Origin: Clostridia bacterium
Lineage (GTDB): Bacteria; Bacillota; Clostridia; Christensenellales; Borkfalkiaceae
Assembly (NCBI GenBank): GCA_017467275.1
Contig: JAFTSN010000027.1
Coordinates: forward strand, 62,001-126,000
Direction: 5' to 3'
DNA: 64,000 nt
The notes beneath the pieces are model-generated. The model had not been told where the DNA came from, ran no database searches, and was given only the letters and a program-made list of their open reading frames with translations. Positions 8,165 to 16,983 of the stretch are shown piece after piece; position 1 is the first letter of the stretch; each line of letters starts with the position of its first letter. The position numbers and the translations under genes are program-made.

Positions 8165-10096
8165 TTAAATTCTGTTTACCGAAACAATCCTGCACCAATC
8201 GGATTCCCAAAGCGGCTCCTGATCGGGGTAGTCATAGTTGGTCTCGTTGATGATCGTCTCCTCGAGCTCGGGAATCGCCTCTCCCTTTAAGAGATATCTC
8301 TCCAGCCGTTTTTTCTGTTGGCGCAGACGGGCAAGCAACCCGCCCAAATGGAGCTCCTGCACCTCAAACGAATAGAGCAGGTTCTCGTTCATCCATTCTT
8401 TTTTCACCAATACGGCAAACTTTTTCACCTGCTCGATCAGCGGCTCGAAATTCTCTTGAACAAGCTTTTTGACCGCCTTTTTATTCCCCTCGCGATAATA
8501 ATTTCTCAAGCGAATTCCGAGCGCATACTTTTTCGAGAGAATCTCGCACAGCTTTGCCCGCGTCTTAAAAAGATAGGCATATTTTTTCGCCCCGCGCGCC
8601 GCCGTGAGGAGCTTCGCTGCATAGGTGGGATATCTGCCTTCGTCTCTCACGCGGATGTGCTGATCGAAAATCCCTAAAAACACGTCGCCGTAAAGCCCGT
8701 ATTCGGACGGCGAAACAAGCCTATCCCCCTCGTGCGGAAGCTCGTCGGGCAAATCGAGCAGCAGGAACTTATCCTTGCCCACCCCCGTGACAGACTTCAC
8801 GAGCTCGCTCGTATCCCCATAGCACTTTTCAGCCGCCCTCGCAAGCACGGGCATATGCGCATAAATCGAGCACTCGCCGCCGCGATCGTTCAAAAACATG
8901 ACGGTATACGACTTCACGCCCGCCTTTTTACACGCGTTGACGCTCTTTTCGAGCTTCTTAAGATAATAGCCGTTGTGCGACGTAAAATTCCCGCACTTCA
9001 CGGGCAAGGCATAGGCAAGCGGGTTTTCAAGCGCGCGGTGACGGGCGAAATTTTTCTCCCAATCGGCGCTCTTTTCCCCTGTGACGAACGTGGAACAAAG
9101 CCGCACGTCCTTATCCAGCTTCTCTTGGATATACTCGGTGAGCTGTGTTTCGGGGTAACGCTTTCTCGTCGCGCCGAACAGGTGGAAGGTGTCGCACCAC
9201 GAAAGGTTGTACTCCCGCTCCTCCGTGAAATCCTTGTCGTAGTTTGTATACTTCTCCGCGTCGGGCTGACTGACCGTGAACAGCAGATCGGAATACATCT
9301 CGATATCCTTATATCCCTTTTCACGCGCAATTTTCAAAACGTCGCGCACGTGATCGACCACGATTTTGTCCTTTTCCTTAAAACCGTTGCGCTTATAATA
9401 CCACCATCTGCCCATGATTCCGCCCGTGTCGTCCATGCCGATATGCAGCTTATCCGAACGGAGATTCTTCCTCCAAAAATCGAAGAACTTCCCGATCAAC
9501 GCGAGCACGTTTTCCTGACTGCCGCAAAGGATCTCGTCGCCGTCCCAATAAGCGGGCCAATAGAAGAAGCGGTGCACCGAACGCACAAACCCCGTGAACG
9601 TCGCCACGGCGGGAATTAGTTCGATCCCGAGCGAATAGGCAAAATCGTCCCATTCTTTGAGCTCCTCGCCCTTAAAGCGAAAGCTTCCGTAACCGAAATA
9701 GGGTTCCCCCTCGAGCGTCATTTCGCTCTCAACGGCAATATATGCCTTATTATACCCCATCAGCGCGAGTTTGACAAGCATATCGCGGAACGTTTCCGTC
9801 GTGGGAATCTTATTTTTTGCGCAGTCAAAGAGGAAACCGAGCTCCGTGAACGCGGGCTCCTCCTCCGACGAAAACGCTTTGCCGCCGCTCTCTTTAAACA
9901 GCCGCAACCCGCGGCCGAGCGAGCCACCGACAAACAGTCTCTCCCCGTCGAAACAAACGCCGCTTTCTTCAGGCGAATAGACCAACGAAACGTCCTCGCC
10001 CTCCTCCAAGCCAAGCTCCTTTAAAAGTGCCCTTGCGCCGACAAGATAGCGGTTGGAAACGCCTTTGAGATTAATTTTTCCGTAATTGAATTCCAT
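8165..10096 (-). CDS. GH20-like glycosidase with altered acid/base residue
   Basis: This 643-residue protein resembles the long, divergent branch of GH20-type enzymes. It has an N-terminal alpha/beta lid of about 90 residues, then a barrel from about residue 95 (LGFLFDC, LALMGYNKAYI, GIELIPAV) and a helical C-terminal region of about 180 residues. The active-site strand reads KLHIGMDD (217-223): Asp222 matches the polarising Asp, but the position of the acid/base Glu holds Asp223. Its neighbour at 10111-11952 keeps the normal Asp-Glu pair. The two share fold, length and the EPYFGY motif, so they are old paralogues. It has no signal peptide. It may act on a different bond, be weakly active, or bind only. 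The GH20 relation is fairly sure; activity is not. Confidence 0.75.
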   Translation of the reverse strand: MEFNYGKINLKGVSNRYLVGARALLKELGLEEGEDVSLVYSPEESGVCFDGERLFVGGSLGRGLRLFKESGGKAFSSEEEPAFTELGFLFDCAKNKIPTTETFRDMLVKLALMGYNKAYIAVESEMTLEGEPYFGYGSFRFKGEELKEWDDFAYSLGIELIPAVATFTGFVRSVHRFFYWPAYWDGDEILCGSQENVLALIGKFFDFWRKNLRSDKLHIGMDDTGGIMGRWWYYKRNGFKEKDKIVVDHVRDVLKIAREKGYKDIEMYSDLLFTVSQPDAEKYTNYDKDFTEEREYNLSWCDTFHLFGATRKRYPETQLTEYIQEKLDKDVRLCSTFVTGEKSADWEKNFARHRALENPLAYALPVKCGNFTSHNGYYLKKLEKSVNACKKAGVKSYTVMFLNDRGGECSIYAHMPVLARAAEKCYGDTSELVKSVTGVGKDKFLLLDLPDELPHEGDRLVSPSEYGLYGDVFLGIFDQHIRVRDEGRYPTYAAKLLTAARGAKKYAYLFKTRAKLCEILSKKYALGIRLRNYYREGNKKAVKKLVQENFEPLIEQVKKFAVLVKKEWMNENLLYSFEVQELHLGGLLARLRQQKKRLERYLLKGEAIPELEETIINETNYDYPDQEPLWESDWCRIVSVNRI

Positions 10097-10110
10097 GACC
10101 GTTTCCCCCT

Positions 10111-11952
10111 TTAAAGCCTATATTGAGAATAAATTTCCTCAAACTGCCCCTGCTTAATGGGCTTGAAATCGTAATTCGGGTTGACGTAGCTCAAGACTTC
10201 CTCTTCGAGCTCGAAAATCCGCTCCGTCGTTCCCTCAATCCACGCCTGCAAACGCTCGATCGCGCCATCCGTGCGAAGCAGCATGCCGCCCAAGCGCTGT
10301 TCGATCACGTCGAATCCGTGGGGCTTACACTCCCGCATCCATTGCGCGCGCATCTCGTCGGCAAACCGCTTAAAGCACTTCTTCAAAGGCAGGTAGTCAC
10401 TCTCAATCAACCGAGCCATGCCCCCCTTGTCGCCCGCAAGATAGAGTCTCCTCGTCTTTTGTGCGACGGCGATTTTTATAGAGAGCAGCTCGCAAAGCGC
10501 CGCCTGCGTGCGGAAGAGATATTTCCATTCCCCCGCGCTCTTTGCCGCCGCTCGGAGCTCCTTCGCATACCCCGCGCAATCGGCGGCATACTCCTCGTTC
10601 ACCTGACGGAGATAGTCGTTTTCAAAATACCCCGAATAGAGCATATATTTGGAATGACGGCTCACAACGTCGGGATAATCCTTACAGAAATTGGCATAGT
10701 CGAGCTTGAACATATTCTCCACCGAACAGCCGAACAGCCGTTCAAAGCGTTCTGCACAAGCCTCCTCGCTGTTGCCGTAGGCATATTCGATCGACAGGAA
10801 CTGCGTGACGAGCCCCGCAAAGTAGGCGCACTCGTTGCCATTATCCCCCCAAGCCGTGAGCAGGAACTTTTTAATCCCGATTTCCTTGCACGCGTCGATC
10901 TGATAGCGGAGATAATTCATACTGATCTTATTGTGCGGTGCGGGCGAGCCGAAACGCCAAATTGTGCCCGCATAGCACACGTCGCGGTTAAACGTCAAAT
11001 GGCTTTTCAAAACCGCTTTGATATCGGGCGAATTCCAATAGCACCAATTCACGAGCGTGACGTTCTCGGGCACTCTCTTTCGGATATGCTCGCTGACGGG
11101 CTTCTTTCCCGTGCCGATCTCGGAATCCTCCTCAATCCAGAAGAAGACGTCGCTCCACATCATGGGGAATTGAAAGCCGTATTTTCCCGCGATCTCGTTC
11201 ACGCGCTGCAAATGCGCGGTAAACACCTCGAGACGGTCCTTCGTCGGCCCATGCTTATCCCAATAGGCACCGAGCGCGACGGACGAGGTCTCGTCCATAC
11301 TGATATTGATTCGATTCGTTCTAAAGCATTCTCGGAGCGTTGCAAACATTTTATCGAGAAGCTGATAGGTCCTTTCGTCGCCGGGCAACAGCACGTCGTA
11401 GCCGTCGCAGACCTCATAAAATCTGCGCCAACGGAACAGACGGGACAAATGCCCCAGCGTTTGAATACAGGGCACGAGCTCAATCCCAAAGAGGCTCGCA
11501 TATTCGTCGAGCGCCTTTAACTCGGCGACCGTCATACGGCCGCGCAAATACCCGAAATACGGCTCGCCTCTAACCTCGTAGGTGTCCTCGGTGTAGAGCT
11601 GTACGCTCCGATACCCCATGAGCGCGAGCTGACGGAGATTCTTCTTGATCGCCTCCACCGTCATGACCCCGTTTCTCGACAGGTCCACCATATACCCGTA
11701 ATCATCGAACGCGCAGCTTTCCTCCACGGTAAACCTACGCCCCCGCTTCGCGATTGCATAGCCGAGCCCACGGAAAAATTCGGGCACGACCGTGTAATCG
11801 ATCTCCACTTTTTTTGCGCTTGCGCGAACGCGGAACTTATCCGACCGATTCGCCACAATCAGCGTTTTGCCGCCCAAAAGCCCGCGCTCCTTCAAAATGA
11901 TCTCTGCGCCCGTTTTGAGTTCGCCGCTCAACTGTCCCAAATAAAATCCCAT
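10111..11952 (-). CDS. GH20-like beta-N-acetylhexosaminidase, divergent branch
   Basis: This 613-residue cytoplasmic enzyme is paralogous to the preceding gene product (8165-10096). It has a lid domain, then a barrel with DDYGYMVDLSRNGV, YRSVQLYTEDTY, ELVPCIQTLGHL and the catalytic strand INISMDE (Asp220-Glu221), followed by a long helical C-terminus. The MDE form is common in non-canonical bacterial GH20 proteins that cleave terminal HexNAc. The start at 11952 is chosen over the longer reading because TCGGGAGGT sits just before this ATG and the upstream extension lies inside the neighbouring gene. It is 24 bp from the GtaA-like gene before it and 14 bp from the GH20-like paralogue after it. 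The substrate is unknown. Confidence 0.83.
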   Translation of the reverse strand: MGFYLGQLSGELKTGAEIILKERGLLGGKTLIVANRSDKFRVRASAKKVEIDYTVVPEFFRGLGYAIAKRGRRFTVEESCAFDDYGYMVDLSRNGVMTVEAIKKNLRQLALMGYRSVQLYTEDTYEVRGEPYFGYLRGRMTVAELKALDEYASLFGIELVPCIQTLGHLSRLFRWRRFYEVCDGYDVLLPGDERTYQLLDKMFATLRECFRTNRINISMDETSSVALGAYWDKHGPTKDRLEVFTAHLQRVNEIAGKYGFQFPMMWSDVFFWIEEDSEIGTGKKPVSEHIRKRVPENVTLVNWCYWNSPDIKAVLKSHLTFNRDVCYAGTIWRFGSPAPHNKISMNYLRYQIDACKEIGIKKFLLTAWGDNGNECAYFAGLVTQFLSIEYAYGNSEEACAERFERLFGCSVENMFKLDYANFCKDYPDVVSRHSKYMLYSGYFENDYLRQVNEEYAADCAGYAKELRAAAKSAGEWKYLFRTQAALCELLSIKIAVAQKTRRLYLAGDKGGMARLIESDYLPLKKCFKRFADEMRAQWMRECKPHGFDVIEQRLGGMLLRTDGAIERLQAWIEGTTERIFELEEEVLSYVNPNYDFKPIKQGQFEEIYSQYRL

Positions 11953-11975
11953 ATTTTTTACCTCCCGACAGGGAT

Positions 11976-13991
11976 TTAATCCTCCCGCAAACAGAGCAGG
12001 GGCATAAATATCCCGCCCTGCACGCTTCTTGCGCGGAACACACAGCCGCACGGCTCCGCTGTATCCACGCTATACCAATCACAGAACGGCAACCGTCTCT
12101 TCGTTTCCCGCATAGAGCGGGCAATCGCCTCGTAAATCTCTTCGCGATAATCCTCTCCGCCAAAACACGAGACGAACGCCAGCCAATCCGTCTTGGTCGA
12201 ATTATCCTTAATGTCCGAATAGAGCTTCACGCCATAGCGGAACATATTCTCCCGATAGCACGCCGCTTCCTTCTTAAACGTTTCATATTCAAAGAGGTTG
12301 GCGCGGAAATATAAATCAAACGCAAGATTATATTTGAGGGAGTACATTCCCTCCTCCTCGTCGTCAAACGTGGCAGGCATGTACTCGTTCACCGAACAAA
12401 AATCCTCCACAAACCTCGCGATCTCACGCGCCTTATCCTCATAGACGGAACCGTCCTCTTTCAGCGCCTCGCAAATTCCCGCAAAGGCGTATAACCCCAC
12501 GATTGCCTTCAAGGTCAGATTGATATTTTTTGCCTTTCTGCCGCAAAAATCGTCGGTGGAGAGCTGATTTTCAGGCATTTTTCCGTTCTCAAAAAGATAG
12601 TCCGCCCAACGCTTCATCAGCGCGAAATTCTCCTTGAGCATCTGCGTTTTTCCGTCCTCTTTATACGCCGCATACGCAACGATTAAAACGTCCGCGCTCT
12701 CCTCCACGGGCATCTGCCGATCAGGATTATAATAATCCATATCCCTTTTCACGTTGTAGATTTTAGGCAGAGTCACGCTCCTCACCTTCGGTTCCCAAGG
12801 AATATCCGCAATCTTATCGAGATACTTCCCGCCCTTATTGCGCAGCGAATAAAACTCGCCGTAGCAAAGGGGATACATTCCCGCGTCGTGCGGCGCAAAA
12901 TTCTTATCCTCCCAAACCTTCGACTTTGCGAACTCGAAAATGGGATAGAGCATTCCGCGCAGCAGCTCGGGATTGTATTTTAAGAATAAGGGCGCGGACG
13001 GATAGGTCACGTCCACCGTCGCCGCACAGCCCGCCGAGCCGTTCTCGCGCGAGATAAACACGGTGTTTCCCGTTTTATAGTCATAGGCAAGCTTATGCGC
13101 GCCGATCGTCTGAACGAGCGACGCATGACAAAGCGTTGCATAGGTTTTTCCAAGTTTTTTCCATTCCGCGTGATAGGCTTTTTTGTAATTTTCCGCCCGC
13201 GCGAACGTCTCGTATGCGTCTGCATACGCCTCCTCGAGCGCGTCCGTGATCGTCTTTCCGTCTCGGAAATAATATCCGACCAAAGGCCGCCCGAAATAAT
13301 TTAAGGAAATGATATCGTCGAATGCGAACATGAAAAAGCCCTGCGCCCGCTCCTCCGCGTGCAAGCCGTCCGCAAACGTGTTTTCCCCAACAATATATTT
13401 GTAACCGTTCTCCTCTTTGACGAAACAGTTCTCGCCCGAAACGTACCAATACCCCCAATCGGCACCGCTCACGTCGTTAACAATCGAAAGATGCATCTGC
13501 CGCTCAAGCCCCAAATAGGCGCACTCAAAGCCGTCAAAGGCGATCACAGCCGCCCGAACGTGCTCCTTTCTGTCAGGCTCGATCGCCGTGTCGTAGGAAA
13601 TGCGTTCCTCCACCTCGAAAACGATCTTCGCTTCCTTAATCCGCTTTTTCGGCTCGATCTCGTATTTGAGATAGCACACGGGTCGGGAAAGCGCCTCCAA
13701 ATCGTCGATAAAGAGAGGAGAAAGAAATTCCGCCTTTAAATCCAGAATCTCGCTCTCGAACAAGCAAACGGTGGAATATCCCTCCGTTTTGATCTCCGTT
13801 TGGACGAGCTTATCACCGCCCTCGCCGAAAAAGACGAGCTGTTCGCCGTCCGCTTCAACGTACGCACGCATGACTTTTTTATTCCCCACCCAAAAAATGG
13901 GATTCGTTTTATTAATTTCCTCGTTGTCTGCCCATATCGAAAAATAGGGGTCCTTTACAAACAGCGGATAAGCCGCTAATTTTCTTTCCAT
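11976..13991 (-). CDS. GtaA-type (DUF5127/DUF4965/DUF1793) hydrolase-like protein
   Basis: The layout matches the fungal glutaminase A family and its many bacterial homologues. There is an N-terminal beta-sandwich with YPLFVKDPYFSIW near the start, and an alpha/alpha six-hairpin region carrying PHDAGMYPL and PVEESADVLI. The C-terminal part has YNLAFDLYF and then DNSTKTDWLAFVSC. Bacterial members lie in glycan loci and are often uncharacterised, so glutaminase activity should not be assumed; a glycosidase role is as likely. It has 671 residues and no signal peptide. I chose ATG 13991 over the GTG four codons upstream; neither has a strong ribosome site. An intercistronic hairpin lies 5' of the gene. 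Confidence 0.72.
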   Translation of the reverse strand: MERKLAAYPLFVKDPYFSIWADNEEINKTNPIFWVGNKKVMRAYVEADGEQLVFFGEGGDKLVQTEIKTEGYSTVCLFESEILDLKAEFLSPLFIDDLEALSRPVCYLKYEIEPKKRIKEAKIVFEVEERISYDTAIEPDRKEHVRAAVIAFDGFECAYLGLERQMHLSIVNDVSGADWGYWYVSGENCFVKEENGYKYIVGENTFADGLHAEERAQGFFMFAFDDIISLNYFGRPLVGYYFRDGKTITDALEEAYADAYETFARAENYKKAYHAEWKKLGKTYATLCHASLVQTIGAHKLAYDYKTGNTVFISRENGSAGCAATVDVTYPSAPLFLKYNPELLRGMLYPIFEFAKSKVWEDKNFAPHDAGMYPLCYGEFYSLRNKGGKYLDKIADIPWEPKVRSVTLPKIYNVKRDMDYYNPDRQMPVEESADVLIVAYAAYKEDGKTQMLKENFALMKRWADYLFENGKMPENQLSTDDFCGRKAKNINLTLKAIVGLYAFAGICEALKEDGSVYEDKAREIARFVEDFCSVNEYMPATFDDEEEGMYSLKYNLAFDLYFRANLFEYETFKKEAACYRENMFRYGVKLYSDIKDNSTKTDWLAFVSCFGGEDYREEIYEAIARSMRETKRRLPFCDWYSVDTAEPCGCVFRARSVQGGIFMPLLCLRED

Positions 13992-14034
13992 TTCTCTTAC
14001 CACTTTATTTTATTTCTTGAATGCATACCTCCCC

Positions 14035-14062
14035 CTTTCCCCCTGTGTTGCAAGGGGGAAAG
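14035..14062 (-). promoter_or_regulatory. Intercistronic hairpin between surface-protein and enzyme genes
   Basis: CTTTCCCCCT pairs with AGGGGGAAAG, giving a 10-bp perfect stem with an 8-nt loop. It sits in the 113-bp gap between the modular secreted protein and the GtaA-like gene. There is no U-tract after it in the direction of transcription, so it is not a standard terminator. Such hairpins commonly stabilise or divide polycistronic mRNA; here it would separate the surface and importer half of the operon from the enzyme half. This role is inferred. Confidence 0.5.
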
Positions 14063-14104
14063 TTCGAGATATTTCATTGTGCCTTTTTAGACAAAGTTCA
14101 ACCG

Positions 14105-16675
14105 TTATGAGACGGTTAGTTTGGCTTTTACCGTCGTGCCCGAAACAAACTTGGAATCGGTCAGTTTATAAACGATCGTGTAAGTACCCGCCGTGGTAAC
14201 CGTGACGCTCGTGCCCGAAACAGTCACGCCCTCGGTCACAACGTTACCGTTCGCGTCCCAAACCTCAACCGTGTATGCACCGAACACCGTCGAAGAAATA
14301 GCAACGTCCGTTGCCGTGCCCGCCGTTGCCGTCTTATCTGCCACGCAAATTTCTGCGGAGTAAATATCAAACACTTCACCGTCAAGATAATCGGCTCCTT
14401 TCGCGTTATTGTAGATATAGACCGCAATAGAATAATCCTCGGTTTCAGTCAATTTCCCGTTATTCTTTCCGAAAGTCCAAGCGTCAATAAGCTGTTGCGC
14501 CGTTATTTTAACTTCAAACCATTCGTTTGCAACGTTCGTTACCGAATTCCAACCCGCAGAAACGGGAATATTGGACTCAACGCCGAAAATCGCACTAGCA
14601 ACCGAAGCGCGATAATAGCCCTTATTACTTCTCATCCAAATGGAAAGATACAAATTCGAGCCGCCCTCTTTCACCATCGTTTCAAGCACTTCGTTTCCTG
14701 CAAGACTCGTGATGTTGAAATATACGTCTCTTCTAGAACTATACGCACTCGCCATCGTGACGCGGCTCGCCGTTCTATTCGTCACACTGCCTTTATAGCC
14801 CGCCGACAAAAGCGCATTATATTCTTCGTCGGTTAATGTGTATTGTGAATAGGTTGCCGTTTCCGTTATATCGGTGCCGCCGTTTGCAGTAGCGTCGTAC
14901 TCCGTAACCGTGCCAGCCGTGCTCATATCGTCAAGCATTGTTGCCGAAGTGTACACCTTGGAAACTTTCAACACTCTCGAAATCTTCGCGCCGTTGGGAT
15001 AAGCCACAACCGAACCGCCGTAGCCGTTGGACGAAACAAGGTTGTAGACTACCTTATAGGAGCCAGCAGCCAAGCCGCTTACGGTGTAGCCGTCAGCCGT
15101 GTAGTCCTCGCCCGCCACAAGCTTCGTGTCGCCGCTATAGATATCGAAGCCGTTCACTTTCGTATAATGTGCCAAAGGATTGATCGTCTTAAGAGAAAGA
15201 TCCGCACCGTCTGCCACCGTGCTCGTTTCCACGTCGTTGAGCATCAGCTCCATGGAATAGAACGTGTAGGTAATCGCCGCCGTGTTTCCACCCTTGTGAT
15301 AAGCGTAAAGTCCGGGGGCAAACTCTGTTCCGCCACTACCCTCACACCAATATTTAGCGCTCTGCAATGCCTTTGGATTGAAGCGGAACTCGTGCCAAGT
15401 GTTTGCGGAAGTCGTAAACCAGTCGTTTTCATTCCCAATGGGCGTGGGCGACGCGGAAGCTGCACCCTGCTTAAGATTCGTGAAATCATAGCCACAGAAT
15501 TTTCCGATCGGCAAGTTTTGCGCCGAGTCTGCCTTAAACCAAACGGAAATATAATAATTTTCCCCCACGTCTGCCCAAGCAAAGCTCTCGCAATAATGAG
15601 CGAAATCGAAATCCGTAAAGCCGACGCCGAAAGTTATCGCAGTGGAATTGGTGGGTACATTAACAGAGCCCACTTTACCTTTTTCGATCGTGCCCTTATA
15701 GCCCGCCGCTTTCAAAGCAGCCCAATCGGAGTCAGAAATATCGGTAACCGTTCCGCTGTTCACAACAGAGCCCGCCGTTGAAAGATCCTTCCAGCTTCCC
15801 GAAAGATTATACCAGCCCTTGATCCCTGCGCCCGTGCCGAGCACCGTGGGCGTATCCGTCTGATCGGAAAGCTCAGCGGAAACAACTGTTTCTGCCGCGG
15901 GCATCGTCACCGTGCCGTTAGCCCAGTTGAAAATATTTGTATCGCCGTTTACACTAACCGATTGCATCCATTTACCGTCGAGATCCCAAGTGAGATCGAG
16001 CACCTGCCCTTCATAGGCATAATCGTAATCGAGGGTAATGCCCGAGCCTGCCGCCGCGGAAAGCGCATAGAACGTCTTGCCGCTCATGTAATTATTGAGC
16101 GCAGACGTCTCCTCGGTGGTGTGCGCGTTGCCGCTCACCGATTCCTTATAGGCGACGTAAGCGAGGTTTCTCTCCTGTTCCTCGGAATAGAAGGTCTCCG
16201 TATTCACGCCGTCCGAAACCGTGATATACGCGCGAGCGAGGATATCCTGCGTGTAATACGTTGCGGGAATATCGTAAAGCGCGACGTTATAATAGGTGTT
16301 TTCGCCGTTGACGTAGGTCGAAGAATCGCCCACAACCACCTGTTTGATTGCCACGCCCTCCACGTTGTTCTCCAGATCGAGATTTCCTTGAAGCTCTGCC
16401 TTGGGAATGATAAGCATACCCATTTCCACCGAATAATTGCTCGTAAGCGAGGTGTATTCGCTCGTGGGGATAGAGGCACGGAAGCGGATTGCTTCGTCGT
16501 AGTCGCCCGTCATTCTCACGCCCGCACCCGCCATAGAGATGGAAACGGAGTCCAAAGCCGCGATGTCCGCGCTTGCGTTAAAGGAGGGAAGGGCCACTGC
16601 GATAGCCGCCGCACAAAGCGTGCTCGCCGCAATCGCGGTTACTTTAAGCATGTTTTTTCTCGTTTCGTTTTTCAT
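14105..16675 (-). CDS. Secreted modular glycan-binding-like protein, two AAGYKG modules
   Basis: This 856-residue protein has a Sec signal peptide (KNMLKVTAIAASTL... ending near ASA, residue 36), no lipobox and no visible wall anchor. The layout is: an N-terminal domain (about 40-205) with RAYITVSDG and RNLAYVAY; an InlB-repeat-like stretch (about 215-270) starting DYDYAYEGQ and ending in MPAAETVVSA; module 1 (about 285-477) with DWAALKAAGYKG at 317-328; an Ig-like segment (505-550); module 2 (about 578-775) with YNALLSAGYKG at 619-629; and a final Ig-like domain. Modules begin with a Trp/Ala-rich strand, carry YISVWFKAD, and end YSMEL or YSAEI, like a jelly-roll binding module. It probably binds glycan at the cell surface (inference). 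Its ATG overlaps the small gene upstream. Confidence 0.72.
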   Translation of the reverse strand: MKNETRKNMLKVTAIAASTLCAAAIAVALPSFNASADIAALDSVSISMAGAGVRMTGDYDEAIRFRASIPTSEYTSLTSNYSVEMGMLIIPKAELQGNLDLENNVEGVAIKQVVVGDSSTYVNGENTYYNVALYDIPATYYTQDILARAYITVSDGVNTETFYSEEQERNLAYVAYKESVSGNAHTTEETSALNNYMSGKTFYALSAAAGSGITLDYDYAYEGQVLDLTWDLDGKWMQSVSVNGDTNIFNWANGTVTMPAAETVVSAELSDQTDTPTVLGTGAGIKGWYNLSGSWKDLSTAGSVVNSGTVTDISDSDWAALKAAGYKGTIEKGKVGSVNVPTNSTAITFGVGFTDFDFAHYCESFAWADVGENYYISVWFKADSAQNLPIGKFCGYDFTNLKQGAASASPTPIGNENDWFTTSANTWHEFRFNPKALQSAKYWCEGSGGTEFAPGLYAYHKGGNTAAITYTFYSMELMLNDVETSTVADGADLSLKTINPLAHYTKVNGFDIYSGDTKLVAGEDYTADGYTVSGLAAGSYKVVYNLVSSNGYGGSVVAYPNGAKISRVLKVSKVYTSATMLDDMSTAGTVTEYDATANGGTDITETATYSQYTLTDEEYNALLSAGYKGSVTNRTASRVTMASAYSSRRDVYFNITSLAGNEVLETMVKEGGSNLYLSIWMRSNKGYYRASVASAIFGVESNIPVSAGWNSVTNVANEWFEVKITAQQLIDAWTFGKNNGKLTETEDYSIAVYIYNNAKGADYLDGEVFDIYSAEICVADKTATAGTATDVAISSTVFGAYTVEVWDANGNVVTEGVTVSGTSVTVTTAGTYTIVYKLTDSKFVSGTTVKAKLTVS

Positions 16676-16827
16676 GCTCCCACCTCCGAGTTCCAGTCGT
16701 AACCGATCATCGTGTCCGTGCCGTCGTTGGTCGTGTCGACCATACCGCTGACCTTAACGATATCCGTTTTGACGTCCGAATCGAAAAGCATACTTTCCAA
16801 TTCGGGAGTTACGTAAAACTTTTTCAT
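16672..16827 (-). CDS. Small 51-residue protein coupled to the modular surface protein
   Basis: An ATG with a clear GGAGG ribosome site 8 bp upstream opens a 51-codon frame beginning MKKFYVTPELESMLFDSD and ending WNSEVGA. Its TGA overlaps the ATG of the next gene (ATGA), and the ribosome site GGTGGGAG of that gene lies inside its last codons, so the two are almost certainly translated together. The product is acidic with no signal peptide, no Cys and no membrane segment. Short proteins starting MKK.Y..PE.E are seen as hypothetical genes in Clostridia, but I do not know a function. It could be a chaperone, a regulator, or mainly a coupling leader for the large secreted protein. Confidence 0.75.
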   Translation of the reverse strand: MKKFYVTPELESMLFDSDVKTDIVKVSGMVDTTNDGTDTMIGYDWNSEVGA

Positions 16828-16983
16828 GTTTTTTCCTCCATAATTAGATTTTTAAAAAGTTTTGCCTTGTTTACCTACATAAATGTTTCATATCCTCACT
16901 GCCCTTTTGTTGTCCTCCTTTTTCGGGCATTCGTGCCCTCCCGAATCATATTTATTTTTCCTGCTTTTTTGTTTTTAGAACTT

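Noticed and set aside
10123..11520. Long plus-strand open frame of 465 codons within the GH20-like gene
   Set aside because: It lies antisense to a gene with clear catalytic motifs, has no ribosome site and no recognisable domain; long antisense frames are a by-product of codon use here.
11953..12051. N-terminal extension of the GH20-like protein at 10111
   Set aside because: The extra 33 codons lie within the preceding gene and have no ribosome site, while ATG 11952 has GGGAGGT.
14004..14032. Nine-codon peptide MHSRNKIKW after GGGGGAGG
   Set aside because: The purine block is directly against the ATG, leaving no proper spacing, and the peptide is too short to support.
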